50,119 nucleotides of DNA from an uncultured Prevotellaceae bacterium (GCA_902769805.1 CACXQL010000012.1:1-50119); one strand, 5' to 3'; shown: positions 22,742 to 31,571, counted from the first letter of the stretch. Program-made: numbers and translations. The notes: generated by a model from the letters alone, not told the origin.

Positions 22742-24904
22742 ATGGAACAGATTAGGATTTTCACACAACTGATATCCAGCGAACTCCACATGCCTGAACA
22801 TGGTGTGGAAAACACGCTGAAGTTATTGGATGAGGGATGTACTATCCCGTTTATCTCCCGTTACCGCAAAGAACGCACCGGTGGACTCGATGAAGTACAG
22901 ATAACAGCCATTAGTGACCGCTTGGAACGTCTTCAGGAGATTGCCAAGCGTAAGGAGACTGTTGTCAAGACCATCACCGAGGCGGGAAAGATGACTGCTG
23001 ACCTTCAGAAACGTATTGACGACTGTTGGGAGACAACAGTTCTTGAAGATATCTACCTGCCCTACAAGCCCAAACGACGCACACGTGCTCAAGTGGCTCG
23101 TGAACAAGGACTGGAACCTTTAGCCCAACTATTGATGCTCCAACGTGAGTCTCATCCCGAACAAGCCGCAAAGCGTTTCGTCGTTGGCGATGTCTCAGAT
23201 ATCGCATCTGCTCTCCAAGGTGCACAAGACATCATCGCCGAACAAGTCAGTGAAGAAGAACGCTCCCGCAATCAGGTACGCGCAGCCTTCCGCCGTGAGG
23301 CTTTCATCATATCAAAAGTTGTCAAGGCAAAGAAAGACACTGACGAGGCGGCAAAATACTCCGACTATTTCGATTGGGAAGAACCCCTAAGACGGTGTTC
23401 GTCACATCGTCTGCTGGCCATGCGGAGAGGCGAGGATGAAGGAATCTTACGCGTCAGTATTACCATAGATAATGAGGAGGCGGTAAGTCGGTTGCAACGT
23501 AACTATATACATGGCAATGGGGCCTGCCAGCGACTCGTCGCTGAAGCTGTCGAAGACGGCTATAAGCGATTACTGTGTCCTTCTATTGAGACGGAGTTTG
23601 CCAATAGCAGTAAGGAGAAAGCCGACGAAGAGGCTATCAAGGTATTCACGGAGAACCTACGCCAACTGTTACTCGGAGCACCGTTAGGACAGAAACGAGT
23701 GATGGGTATCGACCCAGGTTTCCGTACTGGTTGTAAGGTGGTGTGTCTCGATGCACAGGGTAACCTGCTCCATCATGAAGCCATCTTCCCCCACCCACCT
23801 GTCAACCATCGTATGCAAGCAACTATTCATGTACAGCAGATGGTGGAGCAATATCATGTCGAAGCAATTGCCATCGGCAACGGTACAGCCAGTCGTGAGA
23901 CGAAAGAGTTTGTGGAAGACTGTCTGTCCAACGAAACAGGAAAACACGGAAAGCCCCAAGTCTTCGTTGTCAGTGAGGATGGCGCCTCCGTATATAGTGC
24001 CTCGAAGTTAGCGCGAGAAGAGTTTCCTGACGAAGATGTCACTGTGCGCGGTGCTGTCAGTATCGGACGTCGGCTGATGGATCCGCTGGCTGAACTGGTG
24101 AAAATTGACCCGAAGAGTATTGGTGTCGGACAGTATCAGCATGATGTGGACCAGACCAAGCTCAAGCATTCATTGGACCAGACTGTCGAGAGTTGCGTGA
24201 ACCTCGTGGGTGTTAACCTCAATACGGCATCACAGCATTTGCTGATGTATGTCAGTGGATTAGGTGCTACGCTGGCCAAGAATATCGTTGACTATCGCAA
24301 GGAGAACGGAGCGTTTACCAGTCGTGCACAACTGAAGAAAGTGCCGCGCCTCGGTCCTGCTGCTTATCAACAGTGTGCTGGTTTCCTGCGTATCCCTCAG
24401 GCGAAGAATCCGCTTGACAACAGTGCTGTCCATCCCGAGAGCTATGGCATTGTAGAACAGATGGCAAAGGACTGTCAATGTACCGTCAGTGACCTCATCA
24501 ACGATAAAGAGAAACGGGCTCAGATTGATATCAAGCGTTATGTGACTACAGAGGTCGGACTCCCTACCCTTACTGATATCATGAAGGAATTGGAAAAGCC
24601 TGGTCGTGACCCACGTGAACAAATCGAAGAGTTTGAGTTCGACCCGAATGTGCAGACCATTGACGATTTACAAGAAGGGATGGAACTGCCTGGCATTGTA
24701 ACGAATATCACAAATTTCGGAGCCTTCGTGGACATCGGTGTCCATCAGGACGGACTGGTGCATATCTCCCAACTTGCCGACAAATATGTCAGTGACCCCA
24801 CAAAAGTTGTACGCCTCCATCAGCACGTCAAGGTGAGAGTTATCGGCATCGACCTCCGCCGTAACCGCATCTCACTTAGTATGAAGGGGATGGCCGACAG
24901 ATAG
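22742..24904 (+). CDS. tex: Tex-family RNA-binding protein
   Basis: A 720-residue homologue of Tex, a conserved nucleic-acid-binding protein linked to transcription. The N-terminal helical domain carries the signature CTIPFISRYRKERTGGLDE. A YqgF-like RNase H fold follows (KRVMGIDPGFRTGCKVVCLD, about residue 320), then helix-hairpin-helix motifs (LNTASQHLLMYVSGLGATLAKNIVDYR). A C-terminal S1 domain (GIVTNITNFGAFVDIGVHQDGLVHISQL) spans roughly residues 645-715. Length and domain order are normal. It is the only gene in its transcript as far as can be seen, divergent from the ABC-F gene and followed by the promoter of the sulfur-cluster regulator. Confidence 0.95.
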   Translation: MEQIRIFTQLISSELHMPEHGVENTLKLLDEGCTIPFISRYRKERTGGLDEVQITAISDRLERLQEIAKRKETVVKTITEAGKMTADLQKRIDDCWETTVLEDIYLPYKPKRRTRAQVAREQGLEPLAQLLMLQRESHPEQAAKRFVVGDVSDIASALQGAQDIIAEQVSEEERSRNQVRAAFRREAFIISKVVKAKKDTDEAAKYSDYFDWEEPLRRCSSHRLLAMRRGEDEGILRVSITIDNEEAVSRLQRNYIHGNGACQRLVAEAVEDGYKRLLCPSIETEFANSSKEKADEEAIKVFTENLRQLLLGAPLGQKRVMGIDPGFRTGCKVVCLDAQGNLLHHEAIFPHPPVNHRMQATIHVQQMVEQYHVEAIAIGNGTASRETKEFVEDCLSNETGKHGKPQVFVVSEDGASVYSASKLAREEFPDEDVTVRGAVSIGRRLMDPLAELVKIDPKSIGVGQYQHDVDQTKLKHSLDQTVESCVNLVGVNLNTASQHLLMYVSGLGATLAKNIVDYRKENGAFTSRAQLKKVPRLGPAAYQQCAGFLRIPQAKNPLDNSAVHPESYGIVEQMAKDCQCTVSDLINDKEKRAQIDIKRYVTTEVGLPTLTDIMKELEKPGRDPREQIEEFEFDPNVQTIDDLQEGMELPGIVTNITNFGAFVDIGVHQDGLVHISQLADKYVSDPTKVVRLHQHVKVRVIGIDLRRNRISLSMKGMADR

Positions 24905-24909
24905 AGATA

Positions 24910-24925
24910 TACCAAACATTTGGTA
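24910..24925. promoter_or_regulatory. 7-2-7 inverted-repeat operator upstream of the regulator gene
   Basis: TACCAAA-CA-TTTGGTA, a perfect 7-bp inverted repeat with a 2-bp spacer. It ends 23 bp before the -33 TTG of the adjacent promoter. A near-identical site sits at exactly the same distance from the cysK promoter. Its centre is about -67 from the expected start, a typical activator position. NarL-type regulators bind TAC-starting heptamers in this 7-2-7 arrangement. Confidence 0.75.
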
Positions 24926-24948
24926 GGCGGAATAACCGAAAAGCGGTA

Positions 24949-24979
24949 TTGTACGCCTCCTGTATTCACCTTACCTTTG
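24949..24979 (+). promoter_or_regulatory. Promoter of the NarL-type regulator and sulfhydrylase genes
   Basis: TTG, 20 nt, TACCTTTG, 27 bp before the regulator's ATG. This is a full match to the Bacteroidetes promoter pattern. Confidence 0.8.
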
Positions 24980-25006
24980 CACCGACAAACTAAATGAGAC
25001 AAAAGT

Positions 25007-25651
25007 ATGGTGAATTTTATCTTGGCTGACAATCAGGAGCTTACAGCTTTCGCCCTGAGGACCCTTATCCGTGAACATGAGAATGCGACAATCCATGAAG
25101 CCGCCAACAAGGATCAGCTAGTCAGTCAATTAAAGAAAGAAGAGAAGAGTGTCGTTGTTCTTGACTACACCTTGTTTAATATTCAAGACGAGGAACAGTT
25201 AGTTGTCATCATCGAACGCTTCCCGCATTCCCAATGGATTTTGGTGAGCGATGACCTTACTATTCAGGTCATGCGAAAACTGGTCTATACTGTCCGTAAT
25301 GTGAGTATCGTTTTCAAGGACTCCCCTTTCAAGTTATTCCGCCATGCCCTCGACTATGCTACTCGCGGTGAGCGTTATCTCTGTCAGCGTGCCGCTGAGG
25401 TGCTGATCTGTCAGCAGGCTGACGAGGAACAACATCCGAGAGTATTGACAGAAACGGAGATTGAGATCTTGCGCGGCGTGGCACAGGGTAAAACAACCAA
25501 GGAGATTGCCTATGAGCGTTATTCCAGTATCCACACCGTGAATACCCATAAGAAGAACATTTTCAGAAAACTACAGGTGAATACAGCCCATGAAGCCGTG
25601 AAATATGCTTTTCGCGCTGGACTGGTAGATCCCTCTGAGTTTTATATATAA
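25007..25651 (+). CDS. NarL/LuxR-type response regulator of the sulfur cluster
   Basis: A 214-residue transcription regulator. The N-terminal half is receiver-like, with Asp8 in ILADNQ, the phospho-acceptor Asp53 in VVVLDYTLF, Ser81 in ILVSDD and Lys104 in IVFKDSP, all at the expected positions. The usual acidic pair is reduced to one Asp, so phosphorylation may be altered. The C-terminal LuxR helix-turn-helix (about residues 145-205) reads LTETEIEILRGVAQGKTTKEIAYERYSSIHTVNTHKKNIFRKL. No histidine kinase is adjacent. The sulfhydrylase gene follows after 19 bp, probably on the same transcript. The 7-2-7 sites before this gene and before cysK make it the best candidate for their regulator, with autoregulation. 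Confidence 0.9.
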   Translation: MVNFILADNQELTAFALRTLIREHENATIHEAANKDQLVSQLKKEEKSVVVLDYTLFNIQDEEQLVVIIERFPHSQWILVSDDLTIQVMRKLVYTVRNVSIVFKDSPFKLFRHALDYATRGERYLCQRAAEVLICQQADEEQHPRVLTETEIEILRGVAQGKTTKEIAYERYSSIHTVNTHKKNIFRKLQVNTAHEAVKYAFRAGLVDPSEFYI

Positions 25652-25670
25652 AAAAGTTAAGAGTTTAAAG

Positions 25671-26852
25671 ATGAAGAAGCAGACTATTGCAATAGACACC
25701 CCTTATGTACGCCCCGATACCTATGGCTCGCTGGCAGTACCTATATATAATAATGTAGCGTTTGAGTTTGAGAAGGCAGAACAAATGGCTGATGCCTTCT
25801 GTAACCATATCAAGGCTCCCAGCTATGCCAGGGTAGAGAATCCTACTGTGACGAATCTGGAACAGCGTGTACGACTGTTGACGGATGCAACTCATGTCAC
25901 AGCCTATAACTCTGGTATGGCGGCAATCAGCAATACACTCCTTGCCGTTGCCTCACAGGGTAAGAATATTGTCACCTCCCATCATCTCTTTGGTAATACA
26001 CTCGCCTTAGTCACCAATACTCTTCTCCGCTTTGGTGTGAAGCCTCGTCTTCGCGACCTCACCAACTTACAGGCTGTGGAGGATGCCATCGACGAGAATA
26101 CGTGTTGTGTGTTCCTCGAGATTGTGACGAACCCTCAATTAGAGGTAGCAGACCTCCATGCCATAGCGGACATCGCCCATCGGAAAGGCATCCCCTTGAT
26201 TGCTGATTCCACAGTGATACCCTTTACGGAGACACATCTGAAGACGCTGGGGGTGGATATTGAAGTAGTGTCAAGTACTAAATACCTCTCTGGCGGTGGC
26301 ACTTCTCTTGGTGGACTGGTCATTGACTACGGCACCTTCCCGTTTATCAACCAGCGTGTCAAATACGAGCTCTTGTTTAATCTGGGAGCCTATATGAATC
26401 CTCACGTGGCATACCTGCAGACATTAGGACTGGAGACCCTGGACGTACGCTATCAGCGACAGGCTGCTAATGCCCTCCAGTTAGCTGAAGGGTTGAGGGA
26501 ACTGGGTATGATACAAAATGTCAATTACATCGGATTGAAAGATAATCCCTATCATCAACTTGCCCAACGCCAGTTTGGCAAGACGGCAGGAGCAATGCTT
26601 ACTATCGATCTGGCTAGCAAGGAGACATGCTTCCGCTTCCTCAACCGTCTGAGACTCATCCACCGTGCCACCAACCTCTTCGACAACCGTACACTGGCAA
26701 TTCATCCTGCAAGTACCATCTTCGGACTCTTCCCAGAACGGCAGTTAGAACAGATAGATGTGCGACAGACTACTGTCCGCCTGTCTGTTGGACTGGAAGA
26801 TGTTGGGGATTTACTGGAGGACATACAACAAGCATTAGGAGATGATTTATAG
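25671..26852 (+). CDS. MetY/MetB-family PLP enzyme, likely O-acetylhomoserine sulfhydrylase
   Basis: A 393-residue member of the Cys/Met metabolism PLP family. Diagnostic features are YARVENPTVTNLEQRV near the N-terminus, the Gly/Met loop YNSGMAAISNTLLA, and the PLP Lys204 in VVSSTKYLSGGGTSLGG. Family members include cystathionine gamma-synthase and lyase and the O-acetylhomoserine and O-succinylhomoserine sulfhydrylases. Sequence alone does not separate these well. Context favours a sulfhydrylase: MetA in this window is predicted to make O-acetylhomoserine, and the cluster holds a ThiS-like carrier with JAMM protease, as in the Wolinella HcyS pathway where MetY uses carrier thiocarboxylate. 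It follows the regulator gene closely and is separated from cysK by a new promoter. Confidence 0.85.
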   Translation: MKKQTIAIDTPYVRPDTYGSLAVPIYNNVAFEFEKAEQMADAFCNHIKAPSYARVENPTVTNLEQRVRLLTDATHVTAYNSGMAAISNTLLAVASQGKNIVTSHHLFGNTLALVTNTLLRFGVKPRLRDLTNLQAVEDAIDENTCCVFLEIVTNPQLEVADLHAIADIAHRKGIPLIADSTVIPFTETHLKTLGVDIEVVSSTKYLSGGGTSLGGLVIDYGTFPFINQRVKYELLFNLGAYMNPHVAYLQTLGLETLDVRYQRQAANALQLAEGLRELGMIQNVNYIGLKDNPYHQLAQRQFGKTAGAMLTIDLASKETCFRFLNRLRLIHRATNLFDNRTLAIHPASTIFGLFPERQLEQIDVRQTTVRLSVGLEDVGDLLEDIQQALGDDL

Positions 26853-26888
26853 TCTGACATGTACTCACTGCAACCTTTCAGCACAGAA

Positions 26889-26904
26889 TACCAAACATTA
26901 GGTA
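26889..26904. promoter_or_regulatory. 7-2-7 operator upstream of cysK
   Basis: TACCAAA-CA-TTAGGTA, differing by one base from the perfect inverted repeat at 24910-24925. It also ends 23 bp before the -33 TTG. The shared sequence and spacing mark both promoters as one regulon. Confidence 0.75.
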
Positions 26905-26927
26905 TACGAAATGCCACAAGAGTGTGA

Positions 26928-26958
26928 TTGTGGATGACTGTTAAACCCACTACCTTTG
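26928..26958 (+). promoter_or_regulatory. Promoter of the cysK-encapsulin operon
   Basis: TTG, 20 nt, TACCTTTG, 29 bp before the cysK ATG. The same spacing and the same -7 box as the regulator promoter. Confidence 0.82.
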
Positions 26959-26987
26959 CAGTCGGAAATTTATTAAATTCAAAGAAT

Positions 26988-27929
26988 ATGACAAAGATAG
27001 CCAACAACCTCATTGACCTGCTTGGCAATACCCCATTGCTGGAACTGAGTCGCACAGAGAAAAAAGAAAGGCTGAAAGCCCGTATCATTGTGAAACTGGA
27101 GATGTTCAATCCTGCACGAAGCGTGAAAGACCGTGTGGGCTTCGCCATGTTGGATGATGCAGAGCGTCGTGGTTTAATCAATAAGAATACCACGATTATT
27201 GAGCCGACCAGTGGTAATACTGGTATCGGACTTGCTCTGGTGAGTGCGATACGAGGTTACCGTCTGATACTTACCATGCCGGAGGCAATGTCAGTGGAGC
27301 GTCGTAAACTACTGAAGGCACTTGGTGCTGAATTAGTACTGACTCCTGCCTATGAGGGTATGGCTGGTGCCATCCGTAAGGCACAGGAACTGGCAGAGGA
27401 GATCGGCAATGTCTTTATCCCCCAACAGTTTGAGAACAAAGCAAATGCAGAGATTCATCGTAAGACTACTGCAGAGGAAATATGGCGTGATACTGACGGG
27501 AAGGTGGATATCCTTGTAGCAGGTATCGGTACTGGTGGTACCATCACAGGAGTAGGTGAAGTACTGAAGAAGCACAACCCTCATCTTCATGTCATTGCTG
27601 TTGAGCCCGACAGTTCACCAGTATTGAGTGGCGGTAAGCCAGGACCACATAAACTACAGGGTATTGGAGCAGGGTTCGTACCCAAAGTACTGAACACTGA
27701 TATTTACGACGAGATCATCCGTATCAAAGATGAGGAGGCTTATGAGCGTGGACGACAACTTGCCCGTACGGATGGTGTGCTGACCGGAGTCTCGTCTGCC
27801 GCTGCGGTAGCTGCCGCTATCCGTGTGGCAAAACGCCCCGAGAATGAGAAGAAGAATATCGTGGTGATACTGCCGGATACTGGTGAGAGATATCTGAGTA
27901 CACCTATCTATAATTTCGAACAACTATGA
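26988..27929 (+). CDS. cysK: Cysteine synthase (O-acetylserine sulfhydrylase)
   Basis: Makes cysteine from O-acetylserine and sulfide, using PLP. The 313 residues carry the hallmarks: the N-terminal [13 protein letters not shown] Lys47 in [14 protein letters not shown], the substrate loop [11 protein letters not shown], the phosphate-binding [12 protein letters not shown], and the C-terminal [13 protein letters not shown]. An Arg replaces the usual small residue just before SVKDR. I take MTKIANNL as start, since a longer frame would overlap its own promoter. It is the first gene of a tightly packed operon that continues to the JAMM protease; the next start overlaps its stop (ATGA). Finding CysK and a cysteine desulfurase in one operon implies sulfur cycling rather than simple synthesis. 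Confidence 0.94.
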   Translation: MTKIANNLIDLLGNTPLLELSRTEKKERLKARIIVKLEMFNPARSVKDRVGFAMLDDAERRGLINKNTTIIEPTSGNTGIGLALVSAIRGYRLILTMPEAMSVERRKLLKALGAELVLTPAYEGMAGAIRKAQELAEEIGNVFIPQQFENKANAEIHRKTTAEEIWRDTDGKVDILVAGIGTGGTITGVGEVLKKHNPHLHVIAVEPDSSPVLSGGKPGPHKLQGIGAGFVPKVLNTDIYDEIIRIKDEEAYERGRQLARTDGVLTGVSSAAAVAAAIRVAKRPENEKKNIVVILPDTGERYLSTPIYNFEQL

Positions 27930-28405
27930 GTGATTCTAAGAAACTAAGCCTGATTGCCTTCAGCGGTGACTTCGACAAGTTGACAGCTGTCTTTACTCTT
28001 GCCACGGGTGCCGCTGCTGTGGGATATGAGGTGAATATCTTCTTCACCTTTTGGGGGCTGGATGCCATCAAACAGAAACAGGGACGTGCCTTCCTCGGTT
28101 CCAACTGGTTGACAAAGGTCTTCGGCTTTATGATGGGTGGACTGAAGTCGACACCTACCAGTCGCTTTAACTTCTGTGGCGCGGGGCCTAAAATCTTCCG
28201 CTACCTGATGCGGAAGAATAATGTAGCCACGTTAGAGGAGCTGGTAGATGCCGCAAAGGTTCTGGGTGTCAACCTCTATGCCTGTGAGATGGCTATGCAC
28301 GTGTTGGGACTCAAGAAGGAAGACTTTATTCCGGAAGTCAAGGATGTACTGGGCGTGGCTTCCTTCCTCCAACTATCTGAAGGTGGACGCACTCTGTTTA
28401 TTTAA
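27926..28405 (+). CDS. DsrE/DsrF/DrsH-like sulfur-relay protein
   Basis: A 159-residue protein of the DsrE_2 type. It starts with the Rossmann-like [42 protein letters not shown]. Its late Cys120 in [13 protein letters not shown] matches the position at which DsrE/TusD-like proteins carry a sulfur-accepting Cys; a second Cys lies in FNFCGAGPK. Such proteins often pair with TusA or rhodaneses in persulfide transfer, and tusA is the next gene. Its ATG overlaps the cysK stop by 4 bp, which suggests coupled expression. The membrane association sometimes seen in this family cannot be judged here. Confidence 0.88.
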   Translation: MSDSKKLSLIAFSGDFDKLTAVFTLATGAAAVGYEVNIFFTFWGLDAIKQKQGRAFLGSNWLTKVFGFMMGGLKSTPTSRFNFCGAGPKIFRYLMRKNNVATLEELVDAAKVLGVNLYACEMAMHVLGLKKEDFIPEVKDVLGVASFLQLSEGGRTLFI

Positions 28406-28435
28406 TTGATAATTAAACTTAGAGAATTGATAGAT

Positions 28436-28660
28436 ATGGCAACAAAAACATTAGACATCACGAAAGAGCATTGCCCGATGACCTTTGTTAAGACAAAGAT
28501 TGAACTGGCAAAGTTGCATACCGGTGATATCCTGGAGGTATTGCTCTCTGAGGGCGAACCTTTGGATAATGTACCACGCAATGCAGTAGAGCAAGGTTTT
28601 AACGTGCTCTCCATCGAGCATATCGAGGGAACGACACATAAGGTAATCATCAAAAAATAA
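28436..28660 (+). CDS. tusA: TusA-family sulfurtransferase
   Basis: A 74-residue single-domain carrier that accepts persulfide on a conserved Cys, here Cys13 in KEHCPMTFVKTK, followed by the typical LAKLHTGDILEVLLSEGEPLDNVPRNAVEQG. Chosen start: ATG 31 bp after the DsrE stop; the longer reading begins with a non-ATG codon and adds ten atypical residues. TusA normally takes sulfur from a cysteine desulfurase, which is encoded two genes downstream. Its place between DsrE and the encapsulin shell fits a role in moving sulfur out of or into the compartment; this is inference. Confidence 0.93.
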   Translation: MATKTLDITKEHCPMTFVKTKIELAKLHTGDILEVLLSEGEPLDNVPRNAVEQGFNVLSIEHIEGTTHKVIIKK

Positions 28661-28683
28661 ATAATTCATAAAAAGACAACATT

Positions 28684-30123
28684 ATGGCAGATTCTAATCT
28701 TCAACGCAGTGTAACGACTGCTACCGCCAGAAAACTGGCGACCACAACCAAGACTGCCCCCCAGATGGGTAGTATTACTCCAAGACTTCTTCTGAAACTC
28801 CTTCCATGGGTTCAAGTCAGCGGCGGTACTTATCGTGTCAATCGTACCAAGGTGGAACTCAAGAAAACGGAGCGCCTGAATATTGAATACCTGAACGGTG
28901 TTCCCTCGTTCACAGCAAAGAGTCTGAAACAGATTCCTCTGTTCTCTGCCTTCGATGACGAGATCGTCACCCGTCTGGCAAGTTCTTTCGAGACTGTTGA
29001 GGTATCACTGGGTAACCTCTTTGTCAAGGAAGGTAAGGATAAGCAGAAGTTCTTTATTGTGGCAAGTGGTCAGGCAGAGGTCATCAACAAAGGACCTCAT
29101 GGTGAGGAACTGCGTATCGCCCTGTTGGGTGACGGTGAGTTCTTTGGTGAGGCAGACCTCCTGAATGACGCTGCCTCCACTGTCAGCGTACGCGCTGTCA
29201 CTCCTTCCGTTTTCCTTTCGTTGAAGCTCTCTGAGTTGGAGAAGTTCATCAAGGAGGTACCCGATTTCCGCCAGACTTTCCAGAAAGCTGTTGACAAGCA
29301 ACTGCGTCTGAAGGCTACTGTCAACGATCATGGTGAAAAGCATATTGACCTGGTCAGTGGTCATGAGGAGGATAACATCATCCCTGAGACCTATATTGAC
29401 TATGAAGAGAACCCGACAGAATATAGTCTCAACACCTTGCAGACCGTTGTGCGTGTTCATACACGTGTGAGCGACCTCTATAACAATCCTTACAACCAAC
29501 TCGAAGAACAGCTGCGCCTCTCTGTTGAGAGCATCAAGGAGCGTCAGGAGTGGGAACTCATCAACAACCCCCAGTTCGGACTGCTTGCCTCTGTCAGTCC
29601 AGCCCATCGCATCACAACGCGTTATGGTGCACCAACACCCGATGACCTGGATGAGCTGTTGTCATTGGTATGGAAAGAGCCAGCATTCTTCATCGCACAT
29701 CCTCGTGCTATTGCCGCCTTTGAGCGTGAATGCACATGGCGTGGCGTACCACCTGTGACAACAGACCTGTTCGGCACGAAGGTCATCCTTTGGCGTGGTG
29801 TCCCCCTGATTCCTTCTGATAAGGTTGAGGTGGAAGGACAGTTCCTGACAGGACGTGGTGTTGGAACAACAAAGATCATCCTTGTCCGTACAGGTGAAAA
29901 GAACCAGGGCGTAGTAGGTCTGCACCAGAGTGGTATTCCTGGCGAGATAGCTCCGTCGCTCTCTGCCCGTCTGATGGGACTCGACAAGTTTGGTGTCGCC
30001 AGTTATCTGTTAACCAAATACTTCTCATTAGCAGCACTGACCGACGACGCTATTGCCGTTCTTGAGAATGTGGAAGTGGGTTACTACCACGACTACCAGC
30101 ATCGTAATAAAGTAGAGAAATAA
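28684..30123 (+). CDS. Family 2 encapsulin shell with cNMP-binding-like domain
   Basis: A 479-residue shell protein of the HK97-fold nanocompartment type. The N-terminal arm (residues 1-75) holds LLLKLLPWVQVSGGTYRVNRTK, typical of family 2 encapsulins. Residues of about 80-205 form an inserted cyclic-nucleotide-binding-like domain (IPLFSAFDDEIVTRLA, GQAEVINKGPHGEELRIALLGDGEFFGEADLL). HK97-type sequence follows, including NNPYNQLEEQLRLSVESIKERQEWELINNPQFGLL, FIAHPRAIAAFERECTWRGV and the C-terminal VASYLLTKYFSLAAL. The cNMP domain lacks the Arg that normally binds the nucleotide phosphate. Its stop overlaps the desulfurase start (TAATG), so shell and cargo are translationally coupled. Insert-bearing shells are usually called family 2B, whereas desulfurase cargo is best known with family 2A. 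Confidence 0.9.
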   Translation: MADSNLQRSVTTATARKLATTTKTAPQMGSITPRLLLKLLPWVQVSGGTYRVNRTKVELKKTERLNIEYLNGVPSFTAKSLKQIPLFSAFDDEIVTRLASSFETVEVSLGNLFVKEGKDKQKFFIVASGQAEVINKGPHGEELRIALLGDGEFFGEADLLNDAASTVSVRAVTPSVFLSLKLSELEKFIKEVPDFRQTFQKAVDKQLRLKATVNDHGEKHIDLVSGHEEDNIIPETYIDYEENPTEYSLNTLQTVVRVHTRVSDLYNNPYNQLEEQLRLSVESIKERQEWELINNPQFGLLASVSPAHRITTRYGAPTPDDLDELLSLVWKEPAFFIAHPRAIAAFERECTWRGVPPVTTDLFGTKVILWRGVPLIPSDKVEVEGQFLTGRGVGTTKIILVRTGEKNQGVVGLHQSGIPGEIAPSLSARLMGLDKFGVASYLLTKYFSLAALTDDAIAVLENVEVGYYHDYQHRNKVEK

Positions 30124-31571
30124 TGATAGAACTCATCAAACAAGATCTCGGATTGCCTGATACCTGTCTGCTGGATGAGATGCGGAAAGTCGTCAGCAAA
30201 TATTTTGCTGACGATGAGTCACAACAGGTCGCTACTGATACAACCTTGCATCAGTCAGACTTGAAGCTCCCTTCAGACGAAGGCTTTGGTATCGGCATTC
30301 CTGAGAGCCAGAAGCTACAGGAGCTGAACTACGAAGAGGCTGACACCCTTTCCACCGATGAGATAAAAAAGGACTTCCCCGTCTTACAACAGCAGGTGAA
30401 CGGTCATGACCTCGTATGGCTCGACAACGGTGCGACTACGCAGAAGCCTGTTCAGGTGATTGATAAGATCTCGGATTACTATCGCAACTACAACTCTAAC
30501 ATCCATCGTGGAGCCCATACGCTGGCTGCACGTGCCACTGATGCTTACGAGGGTGCCCGTGAGAAAGTCCGTCGTTTTATCAACGCTCCTTCCGCTGACG
30601 ATATCATCTTCGTACGTGGTACCACAGAAGGTATCAACCTGGTGGCACAGACTTTCGGACGCCAGTATCTCTCCGCAGGTGATAATGTCATCGTCTCCGA
30701 GCTCGACCATCATGCGAATATCGTACCATGGCAACAGGTAGCGAAGGAGCGAGGTGCCGAGTTACGCGCCATCCCTACGGACAAGAACGGTGACTTGATC
30801 CTCTCAGAACTGGAGCGACTAATCACCCCACGAACCCGTATTGTCAGTGTTGGTCATGTGAACAACACCTTCGGCACCATCAATGACGTACAGCGTATCA
30901 TCGACATAGCCCATTCCCATCAAGTTCCTGTATTGATTGACGGGGCACAGTCGATTGCCCATACTCCTGTCGACGTACAGGCTTTAGGTGCTGACTTCTT
31001 CGTATTCAGTGGACATAAGATCTATGGTCCCAATGGTATTGGAGTAGTCTATGGCAGACATGAGATACTGGAGAAGCTATATCCCTGGCAAGGTGGTGGT
31101 AACATGATCAAGGATGTGACTATCGAGCGTACGGAATACAACACGCCCCCAGCCCGCTTTGAGGCAGGAACACCCAATGTCGCAGATGCTATCGGACTGG
31201 GTGCAGCCCTCGACTATGTGAGTCGTATCGGGATTCGCAATATCGAGCATCATGAGCATCAGTTGACAGAGTATGCCCGTGAGCAGTTAGCACAAGTGCC
31301 GACCCTGCATCTCATCGGTAATCCTAAGCATCGTGTCTCTGTGGTATCATTCTACCTGGAGGGGATTCCTGTTCCTGAGACAGGACAGCTGCTTGACAAA
31401 GAAGGTATCGCTGTCCGTGCTGGGCATCACTGTGCCCAACCTGCCCTTCGCGCCTTGGGACATGAGATGTCTGTCCGCCCGACCTTTGCACTCTATAACT
31501 CTAAGGAGGATGTTGACAAACTGGTCATAGCACTCCATAAGATTGTAGCATCAAATGGTAATCGTAAATAG
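30123..31571 (+). CDS. Encapsulin cargo cysteine desulfurase (SufS-like)
   Basis: A 482-residue PLP enzyme that converts cysteine to alanine and enzyme-bound persulfide. The catalytic part, from about residue 78, is a type II (SufS/CsdA) desulfurase: LVWLDNGATTQKP, ELDHHANIVPWQ, the PLP Lys299 in FVFSGHKIYGPNG and the active Cys437 in VRAGHHCAQPAL. The first ~78 residues are extra compared with SufS, acidic, of low complexity and rich in Pro/Gly/Ser (GFGIGIPESQK). This is the position and character of the cargo-loading extension in encapsulated desulfurases. It sits directly behind the shell gene (TAATG overlap) and 9 bp before the carrier gene. No SufBCD genes are nearby, against a primary Fe-S role. 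Confidence 0.92.
   Translation: MIELIKQDLGLPDTCLLDEMRKVVSKYFADDESQQVATDTTLHQSDLKLPSDEGFGIGIPESQKLQELNYEEADTLSTDEIKKDFPVLQQQVNGHDLVWLDNGATTQKPVQVIDKISDYYRNYNSNIHRGAHTLAARATDAYEGAREKVRRFINAPSADDIIFVRGTTEGINLVAQTFGRQYLSAGDNVIVSELDHHANIVPWQQVAKERGAELRAIPTDKNGDLILSELERLITPRTRIVSVGHVNNTFGTINDVQRIIDIAHSHQVPVLIDGAQSIAHTPVDVQALGADFFVFSGHKIYGPNGIGVVYGRHEILEKLYPWQGGGNMIKDVTIERTEYNTPPARFEAGTPNVADAIGLGAALDYVSRIGIRNIEHHEHQLTEYAREQLAQVPTLHLIGNPKHRVSVVSFYLEGIPVPETGQLLDKEGIAVRAGHHCAQPALRALGHEMSVRPTFALYNSKEDVDKLVIALHKIVASNGNRK

Noticed and set aside
24905-25006. Riboswitch upstream of the sulfur cluster (SAM or similar)
   Set aside because: The leader after the predicted start site is only about 20 nt, too short for a known riboswitch; a DNA-binding site explains the conserved palindrome better.
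30123-31571. Housekeeping SufS of the Fe-S assembly pathway
   Set aside because: No sufB, sufC, sufD or sufE is adjacent, and the long N-terminal extension and shell-gene coupling indicate an encapsulin cargo.
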